Positions 24,637-35,400 of a stretch of 64,000 nucleotides of DNA are shown piece after piece (within the stretch, counting starts at the first letter, position 1; every line of letters begins with the position of its first letter). The DNA is from Massilia eburnea (GTDB lineage: Bacteria > Pseudomonadota > Gammaproteobacteria > Burkholderiales > Burkholderiaceae_D). The notes beneath the pieces were generated by a model. It saw only the letters and a program-made list of their open reading frames with translations. It had not been told where the DNA came from and made no database searches. The translations under genes and the position numbers were made by a program. Where the stretch lies: contig NZ_WNKX01000002.1 of NCBI RefSeq assembly GCF_009720745.1, positions 310,001-374,000 of the forward strand. Direction: 5' to 3'.

Positions 24637-25821
24637 ATGCAGCGTTTCCTTGGCCTGTGCGCCGCTTTCCTGATGCTGTGTGTTTCGCCTCTCGTGCATG
24701 CGGAGGAGCAGCCCGGCCTTGCCGTGGCGGTGGATGTGCACCATGTAGCGAAAGACTTGTGGCGCGTGGATTACCGGTTTGCGCAGCCTGTTACGGCGGT
24801 CAAGCTTCATTCCATTGGCAAGTTCCGGCAGCAGGAGTGGAAGGTGCTCACGCCCGGCATGCGCATGACATCCGATCCGGACTCCGATGTCATCGCATCG
24901 AAGGGCAAGCCATTCAAGACGGCCAGCGTGCAGATCAGGACTTTCGATGGCTGGTCGCCCAAGGAGTATGTCTCCTTCAACCGCTTCGGCGATGGCGGAA
25001 CGTCGGTCTACCTGGGCCACCTGCAAGGCGATGTCGAGCAGGGCAAAAAGACGCTCGCCATGCGCACCGATATCAAGCTGTTTGGCCTGGCGCAGGAAAA
25101 CGTGATTGCTCCGCCGGCTAACCGGCTCGAGCCCGGTGGAGCGCGTGGCTATGCCTACTTTGGACCGTCGCAGGCGGTGCCGGCAGGCGCTGTGAAAATC
25201 CTGATTGATCCACGAACCCCGCAGTGGCTGCGCGAAACGATCCTCGATGCCGGCGCAAAGACCGCTTCCTACTATGAGAAAGCCTATCAGCGGGACTTAA
25301 AAGACGAGCTGCTGATCATGGTCTCGGTGGACAATTTCGAGTCGTCGGGTTTCTCGATGAAGGGGGGCGCCATCTTGGGCCAGGGGCAGGTTTCCTACAG
25401 GCTGGAAGGCAAGCAGGTGCTGCTCGATCATCCGAAACTGCGCGCGATCGCGGCACTGAACGTGGCACACGAGATGGCACACGTCTGGCAAATGGCGGTC
25501 GCCCAAGGCGGCATGCGCGGCGACCAGGATCCATGGATCCACGAAGGCGGTGCGGAGGCAATGGCACTCGATGCCTTGCTCCAGACCGGCGTGTACAGCG
25601 AAGAGCTGGTGAAGGCCTACCGCGCGAAGCAGGCCGCCACCTGCGAAAAACTAGGCGGCGCTGTCGATACCTACGACGGCATTTATGCCTGCGGCCTGAT
25701 GCGCTTCGACAAGCTGGGCGTCGGTATCGTCCCACTTTGGCGCTCGATGATGCTGGCGACCGAAGTGAAAGGCGACCCCTATTCCCAGCAGATGATCGAC
25801 GCTATCGTTTCGGCGATGTAG
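24637..25821 (+). CDS. Exported gluzincin-like metallopeptidase
   Basis: 394 aa with an N-terminal signal peptide (MQRFLGLCAAFLMLCVSPLVHA, cleavage after A-x-A-like HAEE). A zinc motif HEMAH near residue 277 is followed 21 residues later by WIHEGGAEA, resembling the HExxH...NEGFAEY arrangement of M1-type gluzincins. The protein is much shorter than M1 aminopeptidases and has only this catalytic segment. It is likely periplasmic or secreted. Its last 20 nt overlap the convergent GH92 gene. Confidence 0.7.
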   Translation: MQRFLGLCAAFLMLCVSPLVHAEEQPGLAVAVDVHHVAKDLWRVDYRFAQPVTAVKLHSIGKFRQQEWKVLTPGMRMTSDPDSDVIASKGKPFKTASVQIRTFDGWSPKEYVSFNRFGDGGTSVYLGHLQGDVEQGKKTLAMRTDIKLFGLAQENVIAPPANRLEPGGARGYAYFGPSQAVPAGAVKILIDPRTPQWLRETILDAGAKTASYYEKAYQRDLKDELLIMVSVDNFESSGFSMKGGAILGQGQVSYRLEGKQVLLDHPKLRAIAALNVAHEMAHVWQMAVAQGGMRGDQDPWIHEGGAEAMALDALLQTGVYSEELVKAYRAKQAATCEKLGGAVDTYDGIYACGLMRFDKLGVGIVPLWRSMMLATEVKGDPYSQQMIDAIVSAM

Positions 25822-28123
25822 CCGCCGCTTCGGCGCGCGAGAAAGAATACGGCGCATCGGCCGGCGCAATGCCGCGCTGCTGGTTCGGTTGCGCCGACAT
25901 CTCGACGTCGAAGGTAGCGCCGCGCTGGATTTCATCGTGGCCCAGCCAGTTGCGCTGGATTGCGCGGCCATTCAGTTTGGCGGAGCGGATGTAGCGCTTG
26001 CCGGCGTCATTGCCAGGCGCGTTGATGCGCAGCTGCTTGCCGTTCTCCAGGTGCACGGTGGCGTGCTGGAACAGCGGGGCGCCCACCACGTATTGGCCGA
26101 CGGCCGGCGTCACCGGATAGAAGCCAAGGGCGGAGAACACATACCAGGCCGACGTCTGGCCGTTGTCCTCATCTCCGCAGTAGCCGTCCGGCGTGGCCTT
26201 GTACAAGCGGTTCAGCGTTTCGCGGATCCAGTACTGCGACTTCCATGGCGCGCCGGCGTAGTTATACAGGTAGAGCATGTGCTGGATCGGCTGGTTGCCG
26301 TGGGCGTACTGGCCCATGTTCGCCACCTGCATTTCGCGGATTTCGTGGATCACCGAGCCGTAGTAGCTGTCGTCGAACGTTGGCGGCATGCTCATCACGG
26401 TATCGAGCTTGTCGACAAAGGCGGCGCGGCCGCCCATCAGGTTCACCAGGCCGTCAATGTCGTGGAAGACGGACCAGGTATAGTGCAAGCTGTTCCCTTC
26501 GGTGAAGGCGTCGCCCCATTTGACCGGGTTGAATGGCGCCTGGAAGCTGCCGTCCTTGTTACGGCCACGCATCAGGCGCGTTTCCGGATCAAACAGCTTC
26601 TTGTAATTCATGGCGCGCTGGGCGTAGATGCCGATTTCCGATTCCGGCTTTCCGAGCGCCTTGCCCAATTGGTAGATCGCGAAATCGTCATAGGCGTATT
26701 CCAGCGTACGGGCGGCGTTCTCATTGATCTTGACGTCGAAAGGAACATAGCCAAGTTCGTTGTAGTACTTCACCCCGGCGCGGCCGACGGCGGACATGGG
26801 TCCTTCGTTGTCGGCGCCGTGCTTGAGCGCTTGCCACAAGGTTTCGATATCGGGGCTGCGGCTGCCTTTGATCCAGGCGTCAGCCACCACGGAAGCCGAA
26901 TTGTTGCCGACCATGATGTCGGCGTAACCAGGGCTGGACCACTCCGGCAGCCAGCCGCCTTCGCGGTACGCATTGGCCAGGCCGGCCTGCATCTCGCGGT
27001 TGATCGATGGGTAAACCAGGTTCAGGAACGGGTACAGCGCGCGGAACGTATCCCAGAAACCGGTACCGCCATACAGGTAGCCGGGCAGCACCTTGCCGTT
27101 GTAAGGGCTCCAGTGCACCGGCTGGCCGGCGGCATCGACTTCATACAGCTTGTTCGGGAACTGCACCATGCGATACAGGCTGGAATAGAAGGTGCGCATC
27201 TGGTCGATGGTGCCCCCCTCCACTTCCACCTTCGACAAGGCGTTGTTCCAGGCGGCTTTGGCGCGGGCGCGGGTGGTGTCGAAATCGTCCTGCGCCAGTT
27301 CGCGCTGCAGGTTCAATTCGGCCTGCTCGGCGCTGATGAAGGACGAGGCGACCTTCATGTGCACCTGCTCGCCGCGCTTGGTCTTGAAGCCGACGATGGC
27401 GCCGCTATGCTGGCTTTCCATTTCCAATGCGCCCTCAACCAGCTCCTTGTCGCGCCATACATCGGTGGAGGTGAATGCCTTGTCGAATACCATGACGAAG
27501 TAAAGGCGGAAATTGGATGGCAGCGGACCGCGCGCATAGCGCGTGCTGTAGCCGACCACCTTGCGCTGCCCGGGAATGATCTTGACGTACGAGCCTTTGT
27601 CGAAGGCATCGACCACCACGTAGCTCTTGTCCGATTCCGGGAAGGTGAAGCGGAATTGCGCGGCGCGCTCGGTCGGCGTCAGTTCGGCCGTAACGTCGGA
27701 ATCGGCCAGGTAGACGCTGTAGTAATACGGCTTCGAGGTCTCGGCCTTGTGCGAGAACCAGCTGGCGCGCTCGTCTTCCGTGAAGCGTTTGCCGCCGGTC
27801 ACCGGCATGACGGAGAACTGGCCGTAGTCGTTCATCCATGGCGAAGGCTGGTGCGTTTGCTTCAAGCCGCGCATCTTGTCGGCGTCGTACTGGTAAGCCC
27901 AGCCATTGCCCATTTTGCCGGTCTGCGGCGTCCACAGGTTCATGCCCCAGGGGACGGTGACCGCCGGGTAGGTATTCCCGTTCGACATTTCCGGCTTGCT
28001 GGCCGTGCCCATGAGCGGGTTGACCCATTCCACCGGGTCGCTTACCTTGCCAACGAATTGTGCTGTGGCCGGGGCCGACGCGCTGGCGAAGGCGAATCCA
28101 AAGGCAAATGCGAGAGTCTTCAT
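25802..28123 (-). CDS. GH92 family glycosidase (alpha-mannosidase type), copy 1
   Basis: 773 aa with a signal peptide (MKTLAFAFGFAFASASAPATAQ). GH92 marks include VNPLMGTASKPEMSNGNTYP, FTEGNSLHYTW, YAHGNQPIQHMLYLYNYAG and DNGQTSAWYVFSALGFYPV. GH92 enzymes are calcium-dependent exo-alpha-mannosidases. The motif before DNGQ reads GDEDNGQ where the neighbour has GNDDLGQ, so specificity may differ. The start overlaps the stop of the second GH92 gene (ATGA). It acts after export, on mannose-containing glycans or glycoproteins. Confidence 0.9.
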   Translation of the reverse strand: MKTLAFAFGFAFASASAPATAQFVGKVSDPVEWVNPLMGTASKPEMSNGNTYPAVTVPWGMNLWTPQTGKMGNGWAYQYDADKMRGLKQTHQPSPWMNDYGQFSVMPVTGGKRFTEDERASWFSHKAETSKPYYYSVYLADSDVTAELTPTERAAQFRFTFPESDKSYVVVDAFDKGSYVKIIPGQRKVVGYSTRYARGPLPSNFRLYFVMVFDKAFTSTDVWRDKELVEGALEMESQHSGAIVGFKTKRGEQVHMKVASSFISAEQAELNLQRELAQDDFDTTRARAKAAWNNALSKVEVEGGTIDQMRTFYSSLYRMVQFPNKLYEVDAAGQPVHWSPYNGKVLPGYLYGGTGFWDTFRALYPFLNLVYPSINREMQAGLANAYREGGWLPEWSSPGYADIMVGNNSASVVADAWIKGSRSPDIETLWQALKHGADNEGPMSAVGRAGVKYYNELGYVPFDVKINENAARTLEYAYDDFAIYQLGKALGKPESEIGIYAQRAMNYKKLFDPETRLMRGRNKDGSFQAPFNPVKWGDAFTEGNSLHYTWSVFHDIDGLVNLMGGRAAFVDKLDTVMSMPPTFDDSYYGSVIHEIREMQVANMGQYAHGNQPIQHMLYLYNYAGAPWKSQYWIRETLNRLYKATPDGYCGDEDNGQTSAWYVFSALGFYPVTPAVGQYVVGAPLFQHATVHLENGKQLRINAPGNDAGKRYIRSAKLNGRAIQRNWLGHDEIQRGATFDVEMSAQPNQQRGIAPADAPYSFSRAEAAATSPKR

Positions 28124-30456
28124 TGCTGGTATCCAGTCTGGCTGTATGGGCGGGCGCTGATTTCACGGCCCCATTCCTTGTTTGGTGCGGCCTGCATGCG
28201 GAACGTCAGTTCACCGCCGGCCATGATGTCTTCGTGGCGCAGGAAGCTGTGCGCCAGCGGCTTGCCGTTCAGCGTGACGCTGCCGACGTAGGCGTTGGCG
28301 GCGCTCAGGCCTTCTGCCCTGATCGTGAAGCGCTTGCCGTTCGGAAGGTTCAGCACGGCCTTGTCGACGAAGGGGCGGCCAATCACATACTCGTTGCTGC
28401 CCGGCGCCACCGGGTAGAAGCCCAGCGCGGTGAAGGTCAGCCAGGCCGACATCTGGCCCAGGTCGTCGTTGCCGGACAGGCCGTCAGGCTTGTTATGGTA
28501 TTGGCTCGGAACGATCTGCGCCAGGCGCGCCTGCGTCTTCCACGGCGCGCCTGCATAGTTGTACAGGTAGGCCACGTGGTGCGAAGGCTCGTTGCCGTGG
28601 GCGTAATGGCCGATCAGGCCGGAGATGTCTTCCATATGCGCGTAGACGTTTTCGTCGACCTTGGCGTCGAACACCTGGTCGATCTTCGACTGCAGGCCGG
28701 CGTCGCCGCCCAGCATGCCGACCAGGCCCGCGTTATCGTGCGGCATGTACCAGGAATACTGCCAGGCGCTGCCCTCGGTGTAGTCGCTGCCGAAGTTGGA
28801 CTGCACCGGATTGAATGGCTCGCGGAATTCGCCAGTCGATTTGCGCGCGCGGACGAAGCCGGTCTTGATGTCGAACACATTGCGGTAATTCTGCGCCCGC
28901 TTGTAGAAGCGTGCGGCGATGTCCTTCTTGCCCATCTTCTCCGCCATGCGCGCGATGGTCCAGTCGTCGAAGGCATATTCCACGGTCTTGGAGGCGGCTT
29001 CCGGCTCGAGGTCGATCGGCACGTAGCCGAGCTTCATGTAGTGCTCAAGGCCGCCGTAGGGGCCGTATTCCGCACTGGCGACCATGGCGGCCAGCGCCTC
29101 GTCTGGGTTGATGCCTTTGATGCCCTTCATGTAGGCGTCGGCGATGACCGGCACCGCGTGGTAGCCGATCATGCACCAGGTCTCCAGGCCGTGGAATGCC
29201 CATACCGGCAGGATGCCGTGAGGGCTATGCTGGCGCGAGGCGACAAGGGAATTCACGAAATCGGCGTTGCGCTGCTCCGGCTGCACCAGCGTCAGCAGAG
29301 GATGCAGGGCGCGGTAGGTGTCCCACAGCGAATACGTCGAGTGGTAGCGGAAGCCCTTGGCCTGATGCACCTGGTTGTCCGGGCCGCGGTATTGGCCGTC
29401 GCGGTCCATGAACAGGCTTGGCGCCAGCATGGCGTGGTACAGGCTCGTATAAACCATGGTGCGCATATCGGCCGGCGCATCGATCGCGACGGCGGAAAGC
29501 GCCTCATTCCATGCGGCGCCGGCGCGCTGGCGCTCGGCGTCGAAATCCCAGCCCGGCATTTCTTCCAGGTTGGCGAGCGCGCCGTCTTCGCTGACGGCGG
29601 ACAGCGCAACCTTCACCAGCAAGGTGCCGTCGTCCGGCGTGCCGAAGTCCAAGGCTGCCACCAGGGCCTTGCCTTCCACCTGGGCCTTGTCGGCCGCCGA
29701 CTTGCCCGGGCCGGCGAAGCCCTTGTACTCAACGCCCTCTTCGCGGTTGAGCAGCGCGCGGCCCGCCATCGGGCGCGAGAACTTCATCGCGAAGTAGACC
29801 TGGCGGCCGGGCGCCCAGCCGCGCGTGATGCGCATGCCGGTGATGGTGCTGTTGTCGCGCACGCGCAGCGAGGACCACAGGTTCTTGCCGGCGTAATCGT
29901 AGATACTCTGGCGCAGGTCGAGAATGACCTTGGCGCCGGCCCCTTTGGCATAGCGATAGCGGTGCAGGCCAACGCGTTCGCTGGCGGTCAGTTCAACGTC
30001 GACGTCGTGGTCTTGCAGGCGCACCGCGTAGTAGCCCGGCTCCGCGCGTTCATCCTCATGGCGGAAGCGGGAACGGTAGCCGCTGAAGGGCCGCTCGGGG
30101 TAGCCTGGCTCCAGCTTGGTGTCGCCGGAATACGGCATCAGCAGGATATCGCCCAGGTCGGAGTGGCCGGCGCCGGAGAAGTGCGTATGGGAGAAGCCGA
30201 GGATGGAATTGTCCTCGTAGCGGTAGCCGGCCGCCCATGGGTAGCTTTGGCGGAAATGGCGCACCTGGGTGTCCGGACTCAGTTGCACCATGCCGAAGGG
30301 ACGCGTGGCCCCGGGGAAAGTATGGCCATCGCCGCCGGTGCCGATAAACACGTTGACGGCGGCGGCCGGGGTGCCGGGTGCGGCGGCCTGCGCGGCGCCG
30401 CCGGCGGCGGCCAGCAGCGCGGCGGTGCACAGCGCCACGAAAGGTCGAATAGCCAT
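28120..30456 (-). CDS. GH92 family glycosidase (alpha-mannosidase type), copy 2
   Basis: 778 aa with a signal peptide ending AQAAA. GH92 motifs: VNVFIGTGGDGHTFPGA, YTEGSAWQYSWYM, YAHGNEPSHHVAYLYNYAG and GNDDLGQMSAWLTFTALGFYP. AAGGAGACAGC precedes the ATG. It lies upstream of and is coupled to copy 1, forming a two-enzyme unit. The two proteins share only family-level similarity, so the duplication is old and they probably cut different linkages. Confidence 0.92.
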   Translation of the reverse strand: MAIRPFVALCTAALLAAAGGAAQAAAPGTPAAAVNVFIGTGGDGHTFPGATRPFGMVQLSPDTQVRHFRQSYPWAAGYRYEDNSILGFSHTHFSGAGHSDLGDILLMPYSGDTKLEPGYPERPFSGYRSRFRHEDERAEPGYYAVRLQDHDVDVELTASERVGLHRYRYAKGAGAKVILDLRQSIYDYAGKNLWSSLRVRDNSTITGMRITRGWAPGRQVYFAMKFSRPMAGRALLNREEGVEYKGFAGPGKSAADKAQVEGKALVAALDFGTPDDGTLLVKVALSAVSEDGALANLEEMPGWDFDAERQRAGAAWNEALSAVAIDAPADMRTMVYTSLYHAMLAPSLFMDRDGQYRGPDNQVHQAKGFRYHSTYSLWDTYRALHPLLTLVQPEQRNADFVNSLVASRQHSPHGILPVWAFHGLETWCMIGYHAVPVIADAYMKGIKGINPDEALAAMVASAEYGPYGGLEHYMKLGYVPIDLEPEAASKTVEYAFDDWTIARMAEKMGKKDIAARFYKRAQNYRNVFDIKTGFVRARKSTGEFREPFNPVQSNFGSDYTEGSAWQYSWYMPHDNAGLVGMLGGDAGLQSKIDQVFDAKVDENVYAHMEDISGLIGHYAHGNEPSHHVAYLYNYAGAPWKTQARLAQIVPSQYHNKPDGLSGNDDLGQMSAWLTFTALGFYPVAPGSNEYVIGRPFVDKAVLNLPNGKRFTIRAEGLSAANAYVGSVTLNGKPLAHSFLRHEDIMAGGELTFRMQAAPNKEWGREISARPYSQTGYQQ

Positions 30457-30546
30457 GCTGTCTCCTTTTATAGTGCTGCTTTTATAGCGCTACTGCATTT
30501 TCCCCCGCAATCAAAAATCGCTAAACCACCCCAAATTTAGGCCTGT

Positions 30547-32301
30547 TTAGTAAACAACAGCGCTGCGGTACACCGGATACAGGTTCTGGCGCTCATCCCA
30601 GCTGCCGTGGCGGCGGGCAAAGAAGTCCAGGCGCGCGCGCGGGTTCTTGGCGAAGGCAGGGTCGCTTTCCAGCCTGGCCTTGAAGGCGGCGGCCAGCGCA
30701 GGATCGGCGGCCAGCATCTCTCGCGCCGCTTCTTCGGCCACGTACTCCTCCATGTATTCCTTGCGCTCGGTGTAGTTGTTGAAGAAGCCCCAGGCTGCCA
30801 GCGAGTCTGCGCCGGCCGGCTCCAGCATCGTCATCACCAGGCGCGATTTCGCCTGGGCGATCGGCACGAACAGCGCGCCCTTGCCTACGTCGCGCTGCTC
30901 CGGCTTCCAGGCGCCCTTCCAGCTGGCCAGCTGGTGGCCTTCGAACGAAGCGCCGGAGAGCTTTGCTTCATCGGCGCGGAAGGTCTCGACCGCCACCTTG
31001 CCCGGCGCCGTTTTGAGAACGGCGTAGCTGATGCCATGCACCTTCAATTTGGGCTCGACCAGCGCGGCTTGCGCGGCGGGGATCAGGTAACCGCCTGCCG
31101 GCGCAACCGCCACCATGTCCGGCACCACTTCGTCGCGCAGCGGAACGGTCCACTTCTGCGGCTTGCTCTCGTCATATTTGGTCCACATGCCGCCCGACAC
31201 GTCGGACGGGGTGCGGGTGTATTCATAGCCCGGGAAATCGATCATGGTGCTGCGCTCGGTAGTCTTGTAGCTGAGCGCCATGTTCTCCAGTTTTGCCGCG
31301 CGCACGTCGGCTTCCGCAGCAGCCTTGGCCCAGGCCGCGCCGTGCAGCGCGAATTGGTCCATCAGCGAAACAATGGTGTTGCGGGTGACCTTCACGCGGT
31401 GCGGGTAGTCGCGCCAGGAATGCGTCTCCACCAGCATGGCGAAGCGGTTGCGCAGCGGGAAGTAGCCAGTCGAGAAGCGCGGCGTGGACATGCTGTCGAC
31501 AAACCCGGAGTCCGGCTGGTCGGTCTTGTCGAAGGAGATGTAGAAGTGGCGCGGGTCGGAGCCCTGCTTGCGCAGGTCGGCCATGACGTTTTCGCGCAGC
31601 TCTTTACCGATCGGCAGCAACTCCGGATCGCCGCCGTGCACCGGCTCGACCTGGATCGAGACATCCGGCTGGAACTTGGCGCCATCGGTTACGTGCAGGT
31701 CGATGTAGGCCAGTGGATCCCACTCGTTGACCAGCTTGAGCATGGCCTGCATTTCCGGCGCATCGGCCTTCACGTAATCGCGATTGAGGTTGTAATTCTG
31801 CGCCGTCACGCGCCAGCCCATCTCCACCGGACCGCGCTGGTTGGGGCGATTGTTCTTGCTGAAGCGCTCGTGGCCGTCGACGTTGAACACGGGGACGAAC
31901 AGCACCACCTGTTTGTCCAGGGCGCCGGCGGCGGCCTTGCCGTCGAGCGCTTCATGCAGCGCCCAGAAACCGGCGTCCTTGCCGTCGATTTCACCGGCAT
32001 GGATACCGCCCTGGACCAGCAGCACCGGCAGCTTGCGCTGTTTTGCCGCTGCGGCGCTCAGCGCGCCGGTACGGGAGACTGCCAGCGCCAGCATTGGGCG
32101 GCCTTCCGGCGTTTCACCGAAAGTAAAACAGCGCACGGCTTTCGGATAAGCCTTTTGGTAAGCCGTGCACAGGCGCTGCACTTCCTCATAGCGGCCGGTG
32201 GCCTGGTAGCCGGAGCGTTCGGCGACGGTACTCAGGTCTGGTGCGGCTTGGGCCAGCGGGAAGGCGGCAAGAAGGGAAAGCAGCAGTGCATTGCGCAGCA
32301 T
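30547..32301 (-). CDS. Exported M14-family zinc carboxypeptidase-like protein
   Basis: 584 aa with a signal peptide (MLRNALLLSLLAAFPLAQA). The M14 zinc ligands fit HAGE near residue 103 and the later His in IDLHVTD; a candidate catalytic Glu lies in METHSW. The longer C-terminal region is not a known processing domain. It lies 90 nt upstream of the GH92 pair on the same strand, so the three may form a glycoprotein-degrading set. Direct cotranscription is not shown. Confidence 0.85.
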   Translation of the reverse strand: MLRNALLLSLLAAFPLAQAAPDLSTVAERSGYQATGRYEEVQRLCTAYQKAYPKAVRCFTFGETPEGRPMLALAVSRTGALSAAAAKQRKLPVLLVQGGIHAGEIDGKDAGFWALHEALDGKAAAGALDKQVVLFVPVFNVDGHERFSKNNRPNQRGPVEMGWRVTAQNYNLNRDYVKADAPEMQAMLKLVNEWDPLAYIDLHVTDGAKFQPDVSIQVEPVHGGDPELLPIGKELRENVMADLRKQGSDPRHFYISFDKTDQPDSGFVDSMSTPRFSTGYFPLRNRFAMLVETHSWRDYPHRVKVTRNTIVSLMDQFALHGAAWAKAAAEADVRAAKLENMALSYKTTERSTMIDFPGYEYTRTPSDVSGGMWTKYDESKPQKWTVPLRDEVVPDMVAVAPAGGYLIPAAQAALVEPKLKVHGISYAVLKTAPGKVAVETFRADEAKLSGASFEGHQLASWKGAWKPEQRDVGKGALFVPIAQAKSRLVMTMLEPAGADSLAAWGFFNNYTERKEYMEEYVAEEAAREMLAADPALAAAFKARLESDPAFAKNPRARLDFFARRHGSWDERQNLYPVYRSAVVY

Positions 32302-32370
32302 TGGTGAACTCCGGCAAAAAATGAAGATGCCGGGAATGCTAACGCAAATTGTTCAGCTCTGGAACATAAG

Positions 32371-32397
32371 AAAAAAGGCCGGGGACTTGCCCCGGCC
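32371..32397 (-). terminator. Intrinsic terminator of the IOR gene
   Basis: On the minus strand GGCCGGGG-CAAGT-CCCCGGCC is followed directly by six T, starting 8 nt after the stop codon. An 8-bp GC stem and T-run give a textbook rho-independent terminator. Confidence 0.9.
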
Positions 32398-32404
32398 TTG
32401 CTTA

Positions 32405-35400
32405 TCAGGCTGCGTGTGTCGCGACAGCCGGTTTGTTGAATTCAGCCAGCAACGATGCTTCCTTCTGCTTGGCCGCCTTCAGGTGGCGCTCCTTCACGTG
32501 GCCGTAACCGCGGATGTCTTCAGGGATGCGCGCGATCGCCGCGGCGGTTGCCACATTATCGGCAGTCAGCTTGCCCAGCAGGCCTTCCACGGTCTTGCGG
32601 TATTCGCCGATCAGGGCGCGTTCCATCTTGCGCTCTGCGGTGTAGCCGAAGACGTCGAGGGCGGTGCCGCGCAGGCCTTTGAACTTGGCCAGCACGCCGA
32701 AGGCCTTCATCATCCATGGACCGAATTCCTGCTTGACCAGGTGGCCTTCCTTGTCCTTCTTCGCCAGCAGCGGAGGGGCCAGGTGGAATTTCACCTTGTA
32801 GTCGCCTTCGAACATGTTTTCGATCTTGGCGCGGAAGGCCGGGTCGCTGTGCAGGCGTGCCACTTCGTACTCGTCCTTGTAGGCCATCAGCTTGTAGAAG
32901 TAGCGGGCCACGGCTTCGGTCAGCTTCTTGCCGCCGACTTTTTCCTCCGCTGCCTGTACTTGCGCCACGAAGTCGCTGTACTGCTTGGCGTACGCGGCGT
33001 TCTGGTAGGCGGTCAGCAGTTCCACGCGCTTGGCGATGATCTCTTCCAGGGTCTGGGTACGCTTGAATTCGATCACGGTTGCCGGGGTGGCCAGCTTGGT
33101 CACGGCTGCGGTGTCATGCGCGCAGTAGCGGCCCCAGTTGAAGGCTGCCTTGTTGAACGGGACGGACACGCCATTCAGCTCGATCGCCTTCATCAGCGAG
33201 GCTTCCGACAGCGGCACGTGCCCTTTCTGGAAGGAGTAGCCCAGCATGAACATATTGGTCGCAATCGAATCGCCCATCAGCGCGGTCGCGATCTTGCCGG
33301 CGTCGACGAAGTCCACATTGGTTTCGCCGCATGCGCGCTTGATCTCGGCCTGCGAAGAGGTGCCCGGGAACTGCCAGTCAGGGTTCTTCACGAAAGCAGC
33401 GGTGGTCGCGCCGGTTGAATTGATGGCTGCGTAAGTGCGGCCTTCGCCCATGCGCGACAGCGCGTCTTTCGATGCGGTCACGATCTGGTCGCAGCCGATC
33501 ACCAGGTCGGCGCTGCCGGTACCGACGCGGGTCGAGTGCAGGTCGGCCTGCTTGTCGGCCAGGCGTACGTGCGACATCACAGGGCCGCCTTTCTGGGCCA
33601 GGCCGGACATGTCCAGCACGATGGCGCCCTTGCCTTCCACGTGGGCAGCCACGGCCAGGATCTGGCCGACGGTCACCACGCCGGTGCCGCCGATACCGGT
33701 GATCAGGATGCCGTACGGGTTGGCGGTCGACGGCAGTGCAGGTGCTGGCAGGGCTGGCACTTCACCGCCGCCGGCTGCTGCCGCTTTCTTCGGCTTTTTC
33801 AGGCCGCCGCCTTCCACCGTCACGAAGGATGGGCAGAAGCCGTTCACGCAGGAGAAGTCCTTGTTGCAGCTGGACTGGTTGATCTGGCGCTTGCGGCCCA
33901 GCTCAGTTTCCAGCGGCTCCACGGACAGGCAGTTGGACTGCACGGAGCAGTCGCCGCAGCCTTCGCAGACCGCTTCGTTGATCACGGCGCGCTTGGCCGG
34001 GTCAGGGTATTCGCCTTTCTTGCGGCGGCGACGCTTCTCGGACGCGCAAGTCTGGTCGTAGATCATGGCCGACACGCCCGGCTTGTCGCGCAGCTCGCGC
34101 TGCACGTCCATCAGCTCGGAGCGGTGGCGCACGGTGACGCCCGGCGCCCAGTTGTAGTCGTCCGGATATTTTTCAGGATCGTCGGTCACCACGATGATCG
34201 GCGTCACGCCTTCCGCAGCGATCTGGCGCGAAATCATGCCTGGATCGAGCGGACCGTCCACGTTCTGGCCGCCGGTCATTGCCACGGCGTCGTTGTACAG
34301 GATCTTGTAGGTGATGTTCACCTTCGCCGCCACGGCAGCGCGGATCGCCAGGATGCCCGAGTGGAAGTAAGTACCGTCGCCCAGGTTGGTGAAGACGTGC
34401 TTTTCGTTGGTGAACGGCGCCTGGCCGACCCAGGTCACGCCTTCCGCCCCCATATGGGTGAAGGTGGACGTTTCGCGGTCCATCCACAGCACCATGTAAT
34501 GGCAGCCGATACCTGCCATGGCGCGCGAACCTTCCGGCACCTTGGTCGAGGAGTTGTGCGGGCAGCCGGAGCAGAAGTAAGGAATGCGGTCGGTTTCCGG
34601 GTTGGCTTTGGCCGGCAGGTTTTTCAGCGCGGCTTCTTTGGCTTCCAGGAAGGCGATACGCTCTTTCACGCGGGCTGCGACCGGATGGTCTTTGCAATAG
34701 TGCTCGATACGCGAAGCGATGGCGCGTGCGATCTGGGCTGGGTTCAGCTCATAGGTCGCAGGCAGCAGCCAGTCGCCGTGGCCGGTCTTGCCCTTGTTGC
34801 TCCATTCGCCGGTGTCGTCGAACTTGCCGACCACGCGTGGACGTTCGCCGTCCGGCAGGTTGTACAGTTCTTCCTTCAGCGCGTATTCCAGGATCTGGCG
34901 CTTCTCTTCCACCACCAGGATTTCGTCCAGGCCCTTGGCGAATTCGTGCACGCCGTCCGCTTCCAGCGGCCAGGTCATGCCGATCTTGTACAGGCGGATG
35001 CCGATATCGGCAGCGGCTTGCTCGTCGATGCCCAGGTCGGCCAGCGCCTGGCGGGTGTCCAGGTAGGACTTGCCGGCGGTGATGATGCCGATCTTCGGCT
35101 TCGGCGCATCCCAGATGATCTTGTTCAGCTTATTGGCGCGGCAGTAGGCCAGCGCGGCGTACCACTTGTAGCTGTTCATGCGGACTTCCATGTCCAGCAC
35201 GGTGTCCGGCCAGCGGATATTCAGGCCGCCCGGCGGCAGCTCGAAGTCTTCCGGCATCTGGATCTGAACGCGGTCAGGGTCGAAATCAACCACGGCGCCC
35301 GACTCGATGATGTCGGTCACGCATTTCATCGACACCCACAAGCCGGTGTAGCGGCTCATGGCCCATGCATGCAGGCCGTAGTCGATGTATTCCTGCACCG

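Noticed and set aside
25889-30540. Long open frames antisense to the two GH92 genes
   Set aside because: They have no domain or ribosome-binding site; GH92 motifs are unambiguous on the minus strand.
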